A stretch of DNA of 64,000 bases from positions 1,345,822 through 1,409,821 of the forward strand of contig NW_022985439.1 in the NCBI RefSeq assembly GCF_010093595.1, written 5' to 3'. This document shows positions 24,238 to 35,626 of the stretch, in pieces; positions within the stretch are counted from its first letter, which is position 1, and the number at the start of each line of letters is the position of its first letter. The translations under genes were made by a program, and so were the position numbers. Below the pieces are notes generated by a model. That model did not search any database. It was not told the origin of the DNA and saw only the letters and a program-made list of their open reading frames with translations. The stretch comes from Mytilinidion resinicola. Lineage: Eukaryota > Ascomycota > Dothideomycetes > Mytilinidiales > Mytilinidiaceae.

Positions 24238-25925
24238 TCATGCAACAACTCCATCATTTCGCAAACTCTCGATATCACTCTCAGATAAACCCACTAGGTC
24301 TTTCAGCACCTCATCTGTATGCTGTCCAAGTGTGGGCGGTGCACTTCTTATGCTGGGTTTCGAGAACGAGTATTTGACTGGGGTATTGACCAGCTTCATC
24401 GGGCCGCAAGTAGGATGGTCCACTTCTTTGACCATATCTCGAGCAAGCACTATGGTCGCATTAGTACCACGGCAGCTTTGGCAGAATAAGCGTGAGAGCT
24501 TACCATGCTCGTGTTTTAGGGTTGCTTGAATGTCGTTAATAGCAGCGTACGGCATTCCAGAGCCCTCAAGAACATCTAGCCACTCTTGCGTGGTCCTCTT
24601 CTTGGTCTCTTCTTCGATCAGACCTTCTAAGACAACCCTATTCTTCACTCTCACAGCGTTCGTGATGAAGCGGTCATCGGTTGTCCACTCTGGTTTGCCA
24701 ATCTTGGTGCAAAGAACCCCATACAGTCGATCATTGCCGCCGCCGATGAGGATGTCACCATCGGCTGTTTTGAATGCTTTGTATGGAACGATTGACGCTG
24801 AGTGTTGTTAGAATTGAGATCAAAGACAATGAATAGCTTAACTTACGATGTGCGGTTCCCCAACGACCAGAATCCTTCTTGCCACTAATCAGTGCCGAAC
24901 TCGCAATGTTGGCAAGCGTGGCGACCTGGCAATCACTCAACGCCACGTCAATATGCTGTCCTTTCCCGGTCTTTGCTCGTCCCAGCAACGCTGCCATGAT
25001 CGAGTTCGAAGTGTACAATCCGGTGGTCAGGTCTGTGACGGCAACGCCAACTTTCACAGGTGGTCCATCTCGTTCGCCAGTGATATGCATCAAGCCCATT
25101 TCCCTATACAGTCTTTAGTAAAGGGCCCGCTCTAGCTGATATGAGACAACTCACGCTTCTACCATAACGTCGTATCCCGCACGGTTACTGTATGGGCCTG
25201 TCTGCCCATAGCCCGTTATGCTTGCGTAGATCAATGCTGGGTTGATTTTCGACAACGACTCGAAATCCATGCCATATTTCTTCAGCGCGCCAGGTATGTA
25301 GTTCTCGACTAGGACGTCACATTCCCTGGCCAATTTGTGAAGTATTTCTACCCCAGACGGATGCGCAAATGAGAGACCCAAAGACTTCTTGTTTCGATTG
25401 ACCTAGAAGCAATGTCAGTTTTCATTTTCACAAGAATTGTGCGATTCATACCGCCAGGAAGTAGGCGCTCTCCCCAGGCCCATCCACATGGTCTCCCTTT
25501 ATGTGCTTCGCATACGGTGGCCCCCAAGCTCTAGTATCGTCTCCACGTGTTGGATGCTCTATTTTGATAATGTTTGCGCTAGTACAACTGTCAATAACAC
25601 CTCTTTTGTCTGCCAACCTCGGAGGAGTTGGTTCATACAGGGTCCGCCGTCGCATACCCAAGGTCTCCTAGAATCTGCGTGCAATATGGCTAGATTCAAA
25701 AATCAGGACAAGCTCTTGCTACAAGCTTCTGCCACTCACACCAGCCAAGACTCTTGTCATATCCAGAACTTTTATGCCCGCCAGGGGAAGAGTGGATGTA
25801 TCAGGCGCATCAGCTACCGCAGCTATGCCTCTCCAGGGAGCACTGCGCTGGCGCTTGAAAGAAGCGAGGCTCCATTGCGCCCTCAATTGGCTTCTTGACG
25901 ATCTAGAGAGTGTATTCAATAGCAT
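24238..25925 (-). CDS. mitochondrial class III CoA-transferase (CaiB/BaiF; SUGCT-like)
   Basis: Moves CoA between carboxylic acids; the closest known type is succinate/hydroxymethylglutarate-glutarate CoA-transferase of mitochondria. Seven exons (25925-25740, 25689-25658, 25578-25452, 25402-25155, 25103-24847, 24797-24504, 24449-24238) total 1356 bases and 451 residues. The first 50 residues are basic and Ser-rich with no acids at the start, a mitochondrial presequence. Family motifs: [33 protein letters not shown] across two junctions, DDTRAWGPP, VNRNKKSLGL, LVENYIPGALKKYG, YASITGYGQTGPY, and HIDVALSDCQVATL with the catalytic aspartate. It is divergent from riboflavin synthase with only 168 bases between starts. 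Exact substrate is uncertain. Confidence 0.9.
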
Positions 25926-26093
25926 ATCTGCTTTGATAAAAAATGTTGCAAAAGAGAGAACTGGCAAGAAAGACAGAGGGTCCCCGACTATGACTCGGAA
26001 ATAGCAGAGCTAAAAGCCCCTCCAAACAATGACGATCACCGAGGCCCGCATCTCTCCCTCACCAATTTTACCGCACATCGCCGGCTCACCACC
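25926..26093. promoter_or_regulatory. shared divergent promoter, CoA-transferase / riboflavin synthase
   Basis: Only 168 bases separate the two start codons on opposite strands, so both 5' leaders and core promoters must overlap here. No specific binding site could be assigned. Confidence 0.55.
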
Positions 26094-26912
26094 ATGTTTA
26101 CTGGAATCGTCGAAATTCTAGGAAGTAAGTGCTTTTGAGCAACGCATACGCTTGGTCCTGGGCTTAGCTAACTGCATACAGCTGTTTCGGCGCTCGAGGA
26201 GCTTGACCAGACAGCCAGCGGAGGCGGCGGGACCTCGTTGACTATTGCGAACGCGCAGGACATTCTTGAAGATGCGAATCTAGGCGATAGCATAAGCGTG
26301 AATGGTGGGCGGCATACTGTTCATTCTTAATTGGGTCCTGACAATATCACAGGCACTTGCCTCACGATCACCGAGTTCGAGAAATCCTCTTTCAAAGTCG
26401 GCGTCGCTCCCGAAACTCTCCGCCGTACAAACCTGGGTTCTTTGAAGAAGGGCTCCAAGGTCAATCTCGAGCGCGCAGTAGCTTCGACGACGCGTATGGG
26501 CGGACACTTTGTGCAGGGACACGTAGACACTGTCGCTTCAGTAGTCTCCGTGACATCGGACGGCAATGCGCTTACGTTCCGCTTCAAGCCCCGGGACCCT
26601 TCCGTGTTACGATACATCGTGGAGAAGGGATATGTCACTTTGGACGGAGCAAGCCTGACGGTCACACAAGTTCAAGACGGTCCAGAAGGGTGGTGGGAGG
26701 TGATGCTGATTGCCTACACACAAGAACGTGTAGTCACGGCGGCTAAGAAACCGGGCGAGGAGGTCAACGTGGAGGTTGATATGGTCGGTAAATACGTGGA
26801 GAAGAGCGTGGCAGGCTACTTTGAAGACAAGGCTGGAAGCGGAGAGTTTGCAATTCTGGAGAAGATGGTCTCGAGGCTTGTGGACGAAAAGCTCAATAAG
26901 TCAACGAAGTGA
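26094..26912 (+). CDS. RIB5: riboflavin synthase alpha chain
   Basis: Catalyses the last step of riboflavin synthesis, dismutation of two lumazines into riboflavin; cytosolic homotrimer. Exons 26094-26124, 26182-26304 and 26353-26912 give 237 residues, the normal length. The two lumazine-binding repeats are clear: MFTGIVEILG opening, then NGTCLTITEFEK and GHFVQGHVDTV with the active-site region, then LDGASLTVTQV of the second repeat. The first exon is only 31 bases. Introns are GTAAGT to ACAG and GTGGGC to ACAG. The start is fixed by the near-invariant MFTG. A non-related gene, the mitochondrial CoA-transferase, shares its promoter. Firm assignment. Confidence 0.95.
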
Positions 26913-27288
26913 GCTTTACTAAGTTGGCGCTCGAGCACTACGAAATGAGTCTTCTTGTAGTGCAGCCTTTACAGATGGTAATATGGGCACTAACACGCCC
27001 GCTAATGAGCTCTTTGGACGCCTCCTTGCCATTGCTTGAGGCGCTTCATAACAGCGTGGACAGTTCGACGAGATATGACATCCAAGCGATCACGAACCAG
27101 ACCCTGTAGTGCTCATGAAAGTCCCATAGCGACCTGGATTCCACCTTAGATGAGTAAGTCTACATAGTTTAAAACACTATTATGGTCCTATATCGATGCC
27201 GTTCCGTTCAACTTTGCGCTCAATCCTCCACTGTCGGGGTCCCACACACCCTGTCCAAAAGTATATCATACGAACTACGAGGAATACC
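26913..27288. other. intergenic, nothing recognised
   Basis: 3' flanks of riboflavin synthase and the AA9 relic. No coding or repeat structure seen. Confidence 0.4.
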
Positions 27289-27855
27289 TCACTGACACTG
27301 GTAGTAATAAGGAGCCGAAACTCCATCGCATGTAAACCCAGAATATAGAAATATCAGCGTCGTCAAAGTAACCCCTTTCTCTCACGAGGAAACTTACAGC
27401 ACATGTAGCACAGCCGCTGAACGTCTCCCCACCACATTGATCATACTTCACAGCCGTACATCCCGCGCTATTCCCACCGCCTCCTGACACACTCGTGCTC
27501 ACAGGCGACGCCGACGTCTTCAGCGTCGTGTTCGGGATCCTAGTCGCTACAACACTATTGCATCCGCTACCCGCGACCGTCTTGCTCCCGCCGCTGTAGA
27601 CAGCGGGACTAGACACGACGTAGGTGGATAGCACGGCGTGGATGTTGATGAGGGTAACTGGATAGCTAGCTGAGTAGGCGCCGGGGAAATTGACAGTCGC
27701 GGGACTGGCTGAGCCGCCGCCAGATACGGTGAGTTGGTCTAAGATACATGTATCTCATCAACTCCATTGGCCCACACCTGCTGAATCGTTGAACGAGCCG
27801 CGACATCGTCGACAGTAGTCAGTACAGCGATGACGGATATAGCGAGAGATTTCAT
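27289..27855 (-). pseudogene. AA9 lytic polysaccharide monooxygenase with CBM1, internally deleted
   Basis: The N-terminal piece (27855-27742) is a signal peptide plus the AA9 start, STIQQVWANGVD. In AA9 enzymes the mature chain begins with a copper-binding histidine; here the residue at that place (21) is arginine (CGT). Directly after it the frame hits TAG. The C-terminal piece (27738 to 27398) begins after an acceptor-like TTAG and encodes the end of the AA9 domain (GGGSASPATV, FPGAYSASYPV, INIHAVLSTYVV), a Ser/Gly linker and the first half of a CBM1 cellulose-binding module (YDQCGGETFSG). The CBM1 end (TCDGVSAPYYYQCQ) is present to 27289, but the intron before it lacks an AG acceptor. About 150 central residues, including the other copper ligands, are gone. 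It cannot be an active enzyme. Confidence 0.75.
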
Positions 27856-28956
27856 GATGGAGAAAGAAATGCAGGGTAGATCTCAACCAGATCGGAGAGA
27901 TCAGCGCGGAAGCTTCAGGGACTTCTTATGTCCTCTCTCCGCCGCCATGTGGTCCTTGCCATACCGGTACATCCAGATTCGATATTGCACTTCATTTCGG
28001 AGGCATCGGTGCAGGGGAGAAAGAAAAGGCTTGATTCTCCACGTTCCAGTTGAGGACATCGTGCATGATGCTAGGACGTCACCTGCTCTAGGAATAGTTG
28101 CCGGAACCCTTTTAGTAAGGGCTTTGGTAAAAGTATGGGAGCTCGTATGGGTAGCGAAGCTTTTCTCCACACTATCGCTAATGAAAAGTAATATAATCGG
28201 TATTGCGGGAAGTCATCCGCGAGACCTCGCGTAGCTTCGAGTCGGATGAACTCCGAATTACCTCGTTTTCTTGTTAGTTCTTGGTACTATTGAGCTGATA
28301 CAAAAGAGAGTGTAAAACAGTTGTAGATGTGGGAGGATGAAGCAGCGAGTGAGATATCACGTGATATCAAAGCGTCTTGCCGTAATTTTCCGTAAGCTTT
28401 CTTACCACTACTTCTAGTGCCTCATGGTAGTTTCAACATTCTTGATTAGAGAGAAATTCTGCAGTTTGAACGGCTAGTAGGCTTGCAAAACTACTCTGGA
28501 CAGTCACACGATGGTAGAGGGGCGCATACAGATTGGAAGTGTGGAACTTCACCCTACATTCTCTCGGTACGTTGAAGCACTACACGCACTCGTAGAAAAG
28601 TGAGCCTGGATCTATGACAAAATGGTGTATACAATCTAATCTCATAGCAAAGAATCGAAGCTACAGAAGAGGTTAGTCAACAATACATACGGATGCAACT
28701 TGGTATAGTTACCGTTGAGACAGTGGTGATTCAAAGCCGTGGAAGAGGGCTTTCAAAACAGTATCCAGAATCGAGGGCAGCAATGCCCAGCAGCGATGCC
28801 GAGCGGCTGTCCAATTGAGAGCTATTCATGAGCGCACAATCGCTTCTCGGTGAATACGGACATGATTAAGCTACAAGCTACAGTAACAGCTCTATAAAAC
28901 TAGTTGCGAAGTCGACTCGATTAGTATTTGATGGTCAAGCTGTTCAAGTCTTACTG
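27856..28956. other. gene-free stretch of 1.1 kb
   Basis: Frames at 27830-28234 have no domain. Nothing structural recognised. Confidence 0.4.
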
Positions 28957-31733
28957 CTATCCATCATTCCTGCCCAAATATGGGGGAGAAACTGGTGGTG
29001 TCGAGTCCCTTTGACGCTTTCTTGTCGACCTCCCTGGTTCCCTTCTCTTCTCTGTCAGGGGAGTAACCGTGACGTTGTCGCCCTTTCCAGAGAATAGATT
29101 CTTCATCCTAGCCCCGGCGACCATAATTTGGCCGCTTGCGACTTCAGCCTCGTCCTCTCCTAAAAGCAACGTATCAGCGTCCCTCTCGCTGTTGCTTATA
29201 ACGCGTCGGTGTCGAAAGTGTGACCCGTTAGGTTGTTCGACACTGATATCCATCCTATCATCATCGTCGTCATCCTCATCATTGTGATCGCTGTCGTCGC
29301 CTCCCTCAACTGCAATGCCAAACCTCCTCATCAACTCTAATCCGGTCATCTGTCCAATCTCCACACCGTTGTTGACCCTCGTAAAACTATGCGAAACCCC
29401 ATCTTTGAGAGGTAAGTGTTTTACATCGTCGTAAGCGATCTGCGTAATGCTCCACCATTTCACCTTAAATTGTCCTGCCTAGCTATCACCTACCCAACGT
29501 TTCGATCCTGGGGCGTCTTTATCTACGGTCGAGACCATTTCTGCCACGCTGTAGAGCTTACGCGAACTGACCATGCTAAAGATAAGGAAGATGGGTTGAG
29601 AGCTATTTCGGCTTTTAGCAAGGCGGAAGGCATTGTCTAGTCTCGACTTTATGTTTCGGTGGCAGGTCCAAACCGAACGGGCTACCGAGGTTTCGACGTT
29701 GACTTCGTTACTGCTGTGAAGAATGAAAAAGCGTGACGTGCGCAGGATGGGAGGTTGCTGGGACGGATCTTGAATAGTTGCTATAGAGGTGTTGCTTAGC
29801 GATAAGTCAGTAAGTGGCTCGCTGTCAGGCTCACGGCCATGCTTGGCGCCTACATCCACACCGCTGTCGTTATCGCTTTCGCTCCTGATACCGTAGTCAG
29901 GCAACACCACCGTCTCGGCCTCGGACTAGTACGAGCTGTAGCTATTGTGGCTCGGGTCAGGCGAAGGCAGCATCTCTCCAGTAGCGAAAGGAGAGGGCTG
30001 GAGGAATGGAACAGGAGGAAGAACCCGAGAGATAACCCTCATCGCATGATTGTGTCGCCGAGTTGAAGTTCCAGTGAAGACAGAAACATCACCCATGGGT
30101 TCTTGATTCGTGGTGAGCTGGTGGCCGCTGGGTCGCGCTTCGGCGGCCTTGCTCTAAGCGGCGCGCGCTTTGCGCTCTGCCCACCAAGCGGTCATGGTCT
30201 GGCTGCGCTTCTCAGCGTTGCGCTTGTTGCGCTCTTTGTCCGAGTTGCTGCCGTTTGGGGTTGTCCGAAGAAGCTCAGCGGTATTCTTAATGTCTAACTC
30301 CGATGTATCATCAATCATTGCAACTTGCTCATGGCCAAGTCCTGATTCTTCCGGCACAACCACCGGCCTCTGCAGTGTAGTCTCAATCGAAGTTTCGATA
30401 TCTATAACCTCGAGTTGAGAGGCGAAGACACCATCAATATCCATGCCGTCCATATGGTCATCCTTGTGTCGGCAACACAATCCGCAAAACTCTCCCGCGC
30501 GAGCGTTTTCTGAGCGATGAGCGATGATTTGCATGGCGACCCCATGAGCAGTTGGACGGAGGTGCCGATTGTCGTGCATCATCTCTTGGATCCAATCGAG
30601 CGCACAGTTATCAGGGTCCGATGTAGTGTGTTTTCGAAGCTTCTCGGCCCATTCCTGGACTGCCGGCTGATTCCTGTGGTACTGAGGTCGTACATATGTG
30701 CAGACAGTTCAACCATCGCGAAACCCTTGACGACAGTGATCATTTCTAAGAACACGCATCCCAACGACCAAATATCCGAAGAGGAGTTCCTGGGTGCATA
30801 GTCCGCTGCTTCTGGAGCTGCATACTTGGGTGTCATTGGGGTAGGCCCTTCGGTGGTGCCCCTTGTATTATCACAATCTCTTGATATTCTAAAATCGGTT
30901 AGCAATACATCTCCGTTGTAGATGAGAATATTGCTTGGCTTGATGTCCTTATGCCTGATATCAAATCCATGGAGATAGCCCAAAGCTGTAGCCAGACAAC
31001 CGAAGAATGTCTTTAATGTACCTTGATACCCCCTCGACGATATAGGATGCTTCAGGTAATGTGACAGGTCGCAGTCGGCGACTGGACTCATAAGAAGCGC
31101 TGCGTTCGTAGGGTCCGTATACGAGCCTACAATGCTAACCATATGCCGATGCCGTATCCGTCGCAAAATCTTGAATTCGTTCAAGTAGGCGGAGAAATCG
31201 GATTGGAAACGCCCAAAAACGCCTCTCCGCACTAACTTTCGAGCATACTGCCGTTTTGTAGTGTGGCTTTCTACCAGTTCAACCTGCCTGCTATTTCCAG
31301 TGCCGAGAGTCTCCAACTTTCGGAAGGGCAGCTGGTTTTGTGCGGCGGCGTAAACATGTTGGCCGGTTTCGCAACTGGAGAGCTCAGACCGTGGTGTCAA
31401 GACGAGAGATTGAGCGCGGAGGAATCTGCTGCGTGCAGAGGGATCGAGTTCTTTGGGGAGAAGGCTGTTTGTGAAGGGAAAGTGGGTGTCCGTCAAGGAG
31501 CGTGAGAGGAACAAGTGCCCTTGGTGAAGAATATCCGCTTTGTAGAGAACGACGTAGAGACGAGGGGATGTTGCAAAGCCGGGAACGGCATCTTGGAGAA
31601 GTTGGGTAATTTTGTTGAGGGATTGCTGGGAGATGTGGGCATCGCTGCCTGGAGGATAGAAGTCTGAGTCAAGGTAGTCTCTCAGGTCTTCTTCCATGTC
31701 GGAAGAGGCAACCCGCTCTATTATCCCGGACAT
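28957..31733 (-). pseudogene. protein kinase fused to a YTH RNA-reader domain, interrupted
   Basis: One long minus-strand frame encodes, from the ATG at 31733: an N-terminal region, a Ser/Thr kinase domain (about residues 135-350), a linker, and a YTH domain (29736 to about 29330), then an acidic tail. Kinase landmarks are GTGNSRQVELV, the lysine in YARKLV, RHKDIKPSNIL, and TPKYAAPEA; the magnesium motif reads DFR rather than DFG. Near 30680-30695 the frame shifts; after it the kinase end (EWAEKLRKH, NRHLRPTA) continues. The second frame then stays the same to 28957 but meets TAG at 30154-30156, 29926-29928 and 29479-29481. YTH landmarks are TSRFFILHSSNE, VWTCHRNIKSRLD, IFLIFSM, SVAEMVSTVD and FKVKWWSI. 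The third TAG sits inside the YTH fold, so it is not an intron. TAG could come from CAG by C-to-T and DFR from DFG by G-to-A. Likely a recent pseudogene of a kinase-YTH protein. Confidence 0.7.
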
Positions 31734-33228
31734 GGTAGTAATCCTCTTGCATGTCGGTCAAGATTCTACATGGGAGTTGTTGAATAAGCCTGCCACTGCG
31801 GCTCTTGGAATGAAAACTGAGCGGTGAGAGGAGACGCAGGTGGACCTTGGGAAGCGGGCCGGGCCTTGTCGCGTTGTGGCGTCCATGCGTGCGGCTGAGC
31901 CTTGCAGCCTAACTCGTCGAGGCATGAATATTCTTCTCTCTTCTCCAGAAGCCTATGTGTAATCAAGCATTTCAATGTATACCTACAGAGTCCGGCAATC
32001 ATGCGGCTAAGAGTGTTTAAACAGGAGGAAAATGAGCAGGTGTGCGGGGGAAAAGTTGTGACGAAATTGAGTTCCTATGTAGACTTCTATCTACGTGATC
32101 CTCTGCCTTGATTATTAGCAAGCAGTATAGATATAAGGATCTGGCTTAGGCAAAGCCCATAGCACATAAGTAAGTAGAACATCGTCGATTTGACTCTTCG
32201 GGAGAGAACACGGGAAGGAAGACCATTATTAATATCTTTTCTTCGTGAACTTTGATGTCTTTTTCTTGTCTCCTGTCCTCCAACTTAGCTCTTCTTTCTT
32301 CATGTTGTGGCAGAAGGCTGGCTGCTCTTATCCACGATACCCTCTCTGAGTAAAATGGCGCCTCTGATGCTAGTTGTGTGATGCTGAATGCCGTGGGAGG
32401 AAGGTCAGAAGCCCTCCCTGCAGAGGTTGTTGATGTGGATGCGGAGCGGCCGTTGTGCAATTCGCCCACACCTCCGGGAGATTTTCAGGGGTCCACTCGT
32501 CACCACCTTCCTCCTTCTCTCTTAGAGTGTTTACGACACAACGACACCTCACTCGTTGCTGGGCCTGTCTTAATCTATCTGTTTAATCTATGCAATCTTG
32601 AGCGACTATTGTAACGGGCTCTCCGAGCATCTGATCGCCTCCCTTCATACCAGCCAGCGCTGCCGACACAACCCCTTCAGCCCGCCTTCATGCGCCGCGC
32701 TGGGCAGCGGTAACGATGCTGGCTTATTGGAGCGACGTTTCGCTCACCGCCAGCTCTATCTACACACGGAAGATTTCCACAGCCTCTCGGAGTCCGGAAC
32801 TGCCATTCTGCCAAACATGAAACATCGCAACCTCCACTTTTTAGCCTCATGCTGCCGGCACTGCAACCGCAGTGGATCGCCATGAAGGATTATTACCCCC
32901 GCTGCGCCCCAAGCCCTTCTCACCATCCAGGTACTAGCTGTGGCATAGTGTCTCATCAACCGGGGTCCAATCGTGTGGTGTCGCGGCAGGGGAGGCCTGA
33001 TGAAGCTACGCGCGTGGTCTTCGCACTTAAAGACGATTACATTCCACATGCTGAATTGGAAGTCACGGTGGCTTGGTAGACCTAGCTTCTTATATATCCC
33101 CTGCCCCTCACTCTGTGTCTCTTTCTTGAATCCTAGTCTTCTGTCGTTAGAATCTCACACTCACTTTTTCATACTCCTCGCATTGTTCCGGGGCACGGCC
33201 CTGCGTGATATAATTTTCTGCTTTCAGA
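31734..33228. other. gene-free stretch of 1.5 kb
   Basis: Divergent upstream flanks of the kinase-YTH frame and the PLC-X gene. Frames here (for example 32598-32885) show no domain. Pyrimidine-rich DNA near 33100-33180 looks like the promoter or leader of the PLC-X gene. Confidence 0.4.
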
Positions 33229-34741
33229 ATGGGCTGGGGAGGATACATGACGCTGGTCAACGGCTCGCCGTTTGACTGGACTGTGACAGGATCGCACTCA
33301 TATCAAATGTCCACTTGGAATTGGCCTACCATCAGCGCAGGTGTGTTCTACAGCAGCTAGACGACTTGCCAACATCACGTTTAACGCTCTCTAGGCAAGT
33401 CAAGCAAAGTCTACGTCGAGTATGCCATAAAAGGCTCCACTGGCGACGACGCTGGCGAGGCATATTACAAGCTTGCTGGAACCTCGAACACCTTCCAAAT
33501 ACAAGCGAAAAAGCTTTCTGATTACCATCTCTACGTCACTTTAGACGGGATGTCGACTAAAACAAATCCGCAAGGGTCCGTAATCGATCAAGGCTTCAGA
33601 CACAATTCTGCTGTCAATTGGATTATGTCCACCGACGAAAGTGGTGCGATTTGGTCAAATGGTGCACCTCCGATCGACTGGATGCAACAGAGCTTAGGAT
33701 CGATAGGCAATCGGACCTTAAGACACATCTGCATGCCAGGCTCTCATGATGCGGGTATGAGCTCCTACAGCCCTGGAACGGTTGGCGCGAACTTTGAGAA
33801 CACCCAAGCCCAGTACTTGGACATGTACAACCAATTGCTCTACGGATCCCGATTCTTCGACCTAAGGCCTGTAATTTCCGATGGAAACTTTGTCTCGGGG
33901 CACTATTCGGAAGTGGAAAGCGTTTGGGTCGGCGGAAATGGGCAGTCTTTGGCGGATATAATCAGCGCTGTGAACAAGTAAAGTCACGAACGTCCACCAC
34001 TGGGGATTTCACACTGACTTTTCAACTAGATTCACGGCTCAGTATCATGAAATGATTATCATAAACCTCTCTCACACTCTAAACACCGACTCCAATTACG
34101 CCGACTTAACCCAAGCCGAATGGAACAGGCTCTGGGACCAGCTGAAAGGAATCAACAACCTTGTCCTCGACCCCAACCCCGGCAACACCGACTACACCAC
34201 CAAAGTCCTCAACGACTTCATCGGCAACAGCCCGTCCGTATTCGTCATCAACCAGCTCCCCAACGGCATCTCCCTCGGCAACTACGCCACGCAGGGCTTC
34301 TTCAGTAGCGCCAACTTCCCCATGTTCGACTCGTACTCCGACTCCAACTCAGCCGCCACCATGGAAGCCGACCAGCTGCAGAAGGTCAAGGACAACCGCA
34401 ACATCGTCGCCGACGACGGCGCGCGCAAGGACACGTTCCACCTGCTCTCGTGGACCCTCACACAGCAGGCCGAGGACGTGCTGAACTTCGACAAGGCCAT
34501 CATGAACCTCGCCGTGAGCGTGTACGACGACCTCTTCGACAAGGCGTACAACGCCTTCACGCCCGAGTCGTTCCCGAACGTGCTGTACATGGACGCGTAC
34601 GCGATCCGCGACAAGTGCGTCGTGCTGCCGTACGACAAGCCGGCGACGGTGAGCGCGTACCCGGACGTGTATGCGCTGGCGATGGCGGTGAACAACGGGA
34701 TTGCGGGGCGGAATCCGTATATCACGGGTGGGGGGAGTTGA
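33229..34741 (+). CDS. PLC-like phosphodiesterase (PI-PLC X domain) protein
   Basis: Exons 33229-33340, 33395-33977 and 34030-34741 give 468 residues. From about residue 150 the PLC X-type TIM barrel is visible: RHICMPGSHDAGMSSY with the first catalytic histidine, LLYGSRFFDLRPV, and FVSGHYSEVESVW with the second, then FTAQYHEMIIINLSH. The first 150 residues form a separate beta-rich module (MTLVNGSPFDWTVTG, VYVEYAIKG, YHLYVTLDG) that I cannot name with confidence. There is no signal peptide, so it is likely cytosolic or released unconventionally. Whether it cleaves phosphoinositides is uncertain; fungal members of this group are poorly studied. The start is the first ATG, with CT-rich sequence before it. 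Confidence 0.85.
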
Positions 34742-34879
34742 GGGCGGGGCGTTGAAGATGTCTATACCCAATATTTCTATTTTTTTATATTGTGAATCGC
34801 TCTTAGCCTCCATTACCGACGTGCCTTTCGCTGAGATTCAAAAAGCCATGGCCGTGCCGTGAACCCCCCTGCCCTCACC

Positions 34880-35626
34880 TCACTTCTCCAACAACCCCCT
34901 CAACGCCTCCGCCTGCGCCTCAAACCCCGCCTGCAGTCCCGCCCCATACAGCCCCTCTAACACCCCCGCCAGCGCCCCGCGGTACACTTCCCGGCTCTCG
35001 TACAGCGCGTTCCCGCTCGCCGCCACGCTCACCGCCGTCCACCGCTCCGCCTCGAGCGCGAGGTCCGGGCTGAGCAGCTTCCACGCCACGCGGCCAAGGG
35101 TGGGCTGCACGTGCGTGATGTTCTCAAACGACGTCTGCGTGTGCGCGGGGTTGTCCGGCGTGGATGCGTTGACGGGGAGGGGGAGGGGTGGGATCTGGAC
35201 GCGGAAGAAGACTGGGGAGTTGGGGGGTGTTAGTTGGTGTAGTTGAAGAAATGGGAGGGTTATCTTTTTTTGTTCTGGGATGGTACGTACGGCGGGCGTT
35301 TTCGGTGGGCCATTGTTGGGGTGCGGGGAGGGGGATGGCGAGAGCGTTGGTGACGATTGCGGAGCTGGAGGGGGGGAGGGAGGTTAGTAGGGGTGTCTTT
35401 TTATGAGGAAGAGGGGGGGGGGGAGTGGAGCGGACCGAACGAAGGGGTTCCATTCCGGGTAGGCGGAAAAGTTGGCTACGGCGGTCCAGAGGAGGGGGAC
35501 GGTGGTGGCGATTTCGATGCGCGCGCTGGCGGAGAAGACGCCTGGGGGGACGGAGGGGAGGTTGGTTTGGGCGGTGGTGAGGGAGATCAGGTAGAGGGTG
35601 AAGAGGAGGAGGGAGAGGAGAGCCAT
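34880..35626 (-). CDS. secreted SRPBCC/START-like small-ligand-binding protein
   Basis: Exons 35626-35436, 35364-35291 and 35211-34880 give 198 residues. A signal peptide (LLSLLLFTLYLISLTTAQ, about residues 3-20) starts the chain. The mature part resembles the SRPBCC helix-grip fold seen in polyketide cyclase/dehydrase-like proteins: the opening VFSASARIEIATTVPLLWTA then VANFSAYPEWNPFVR, the central ITHVQPTLGRVAWKLL, and a long C-terminal helix (YRGALAGVLEGLYGAG). The last exon is very GC-rich. Ligand and role are unknown. An in-frame upstream ATG exists, but the chosen one puts the signal peptide at the front. Confidence 0.75.

Noticed and set aside
29926..29928. Second TAG explained as the acceptor of an intron (TACTAG)
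   Set aside because: A matching in-frame donor is not convincing, and the third TAG within the YTH fold cannot be explained this way.
34349..34813. 154-codon minus-strand frame over the PLC-X gene
   Set aside because: His/Arg/Val-rich shadow of the GC-rich third exon.
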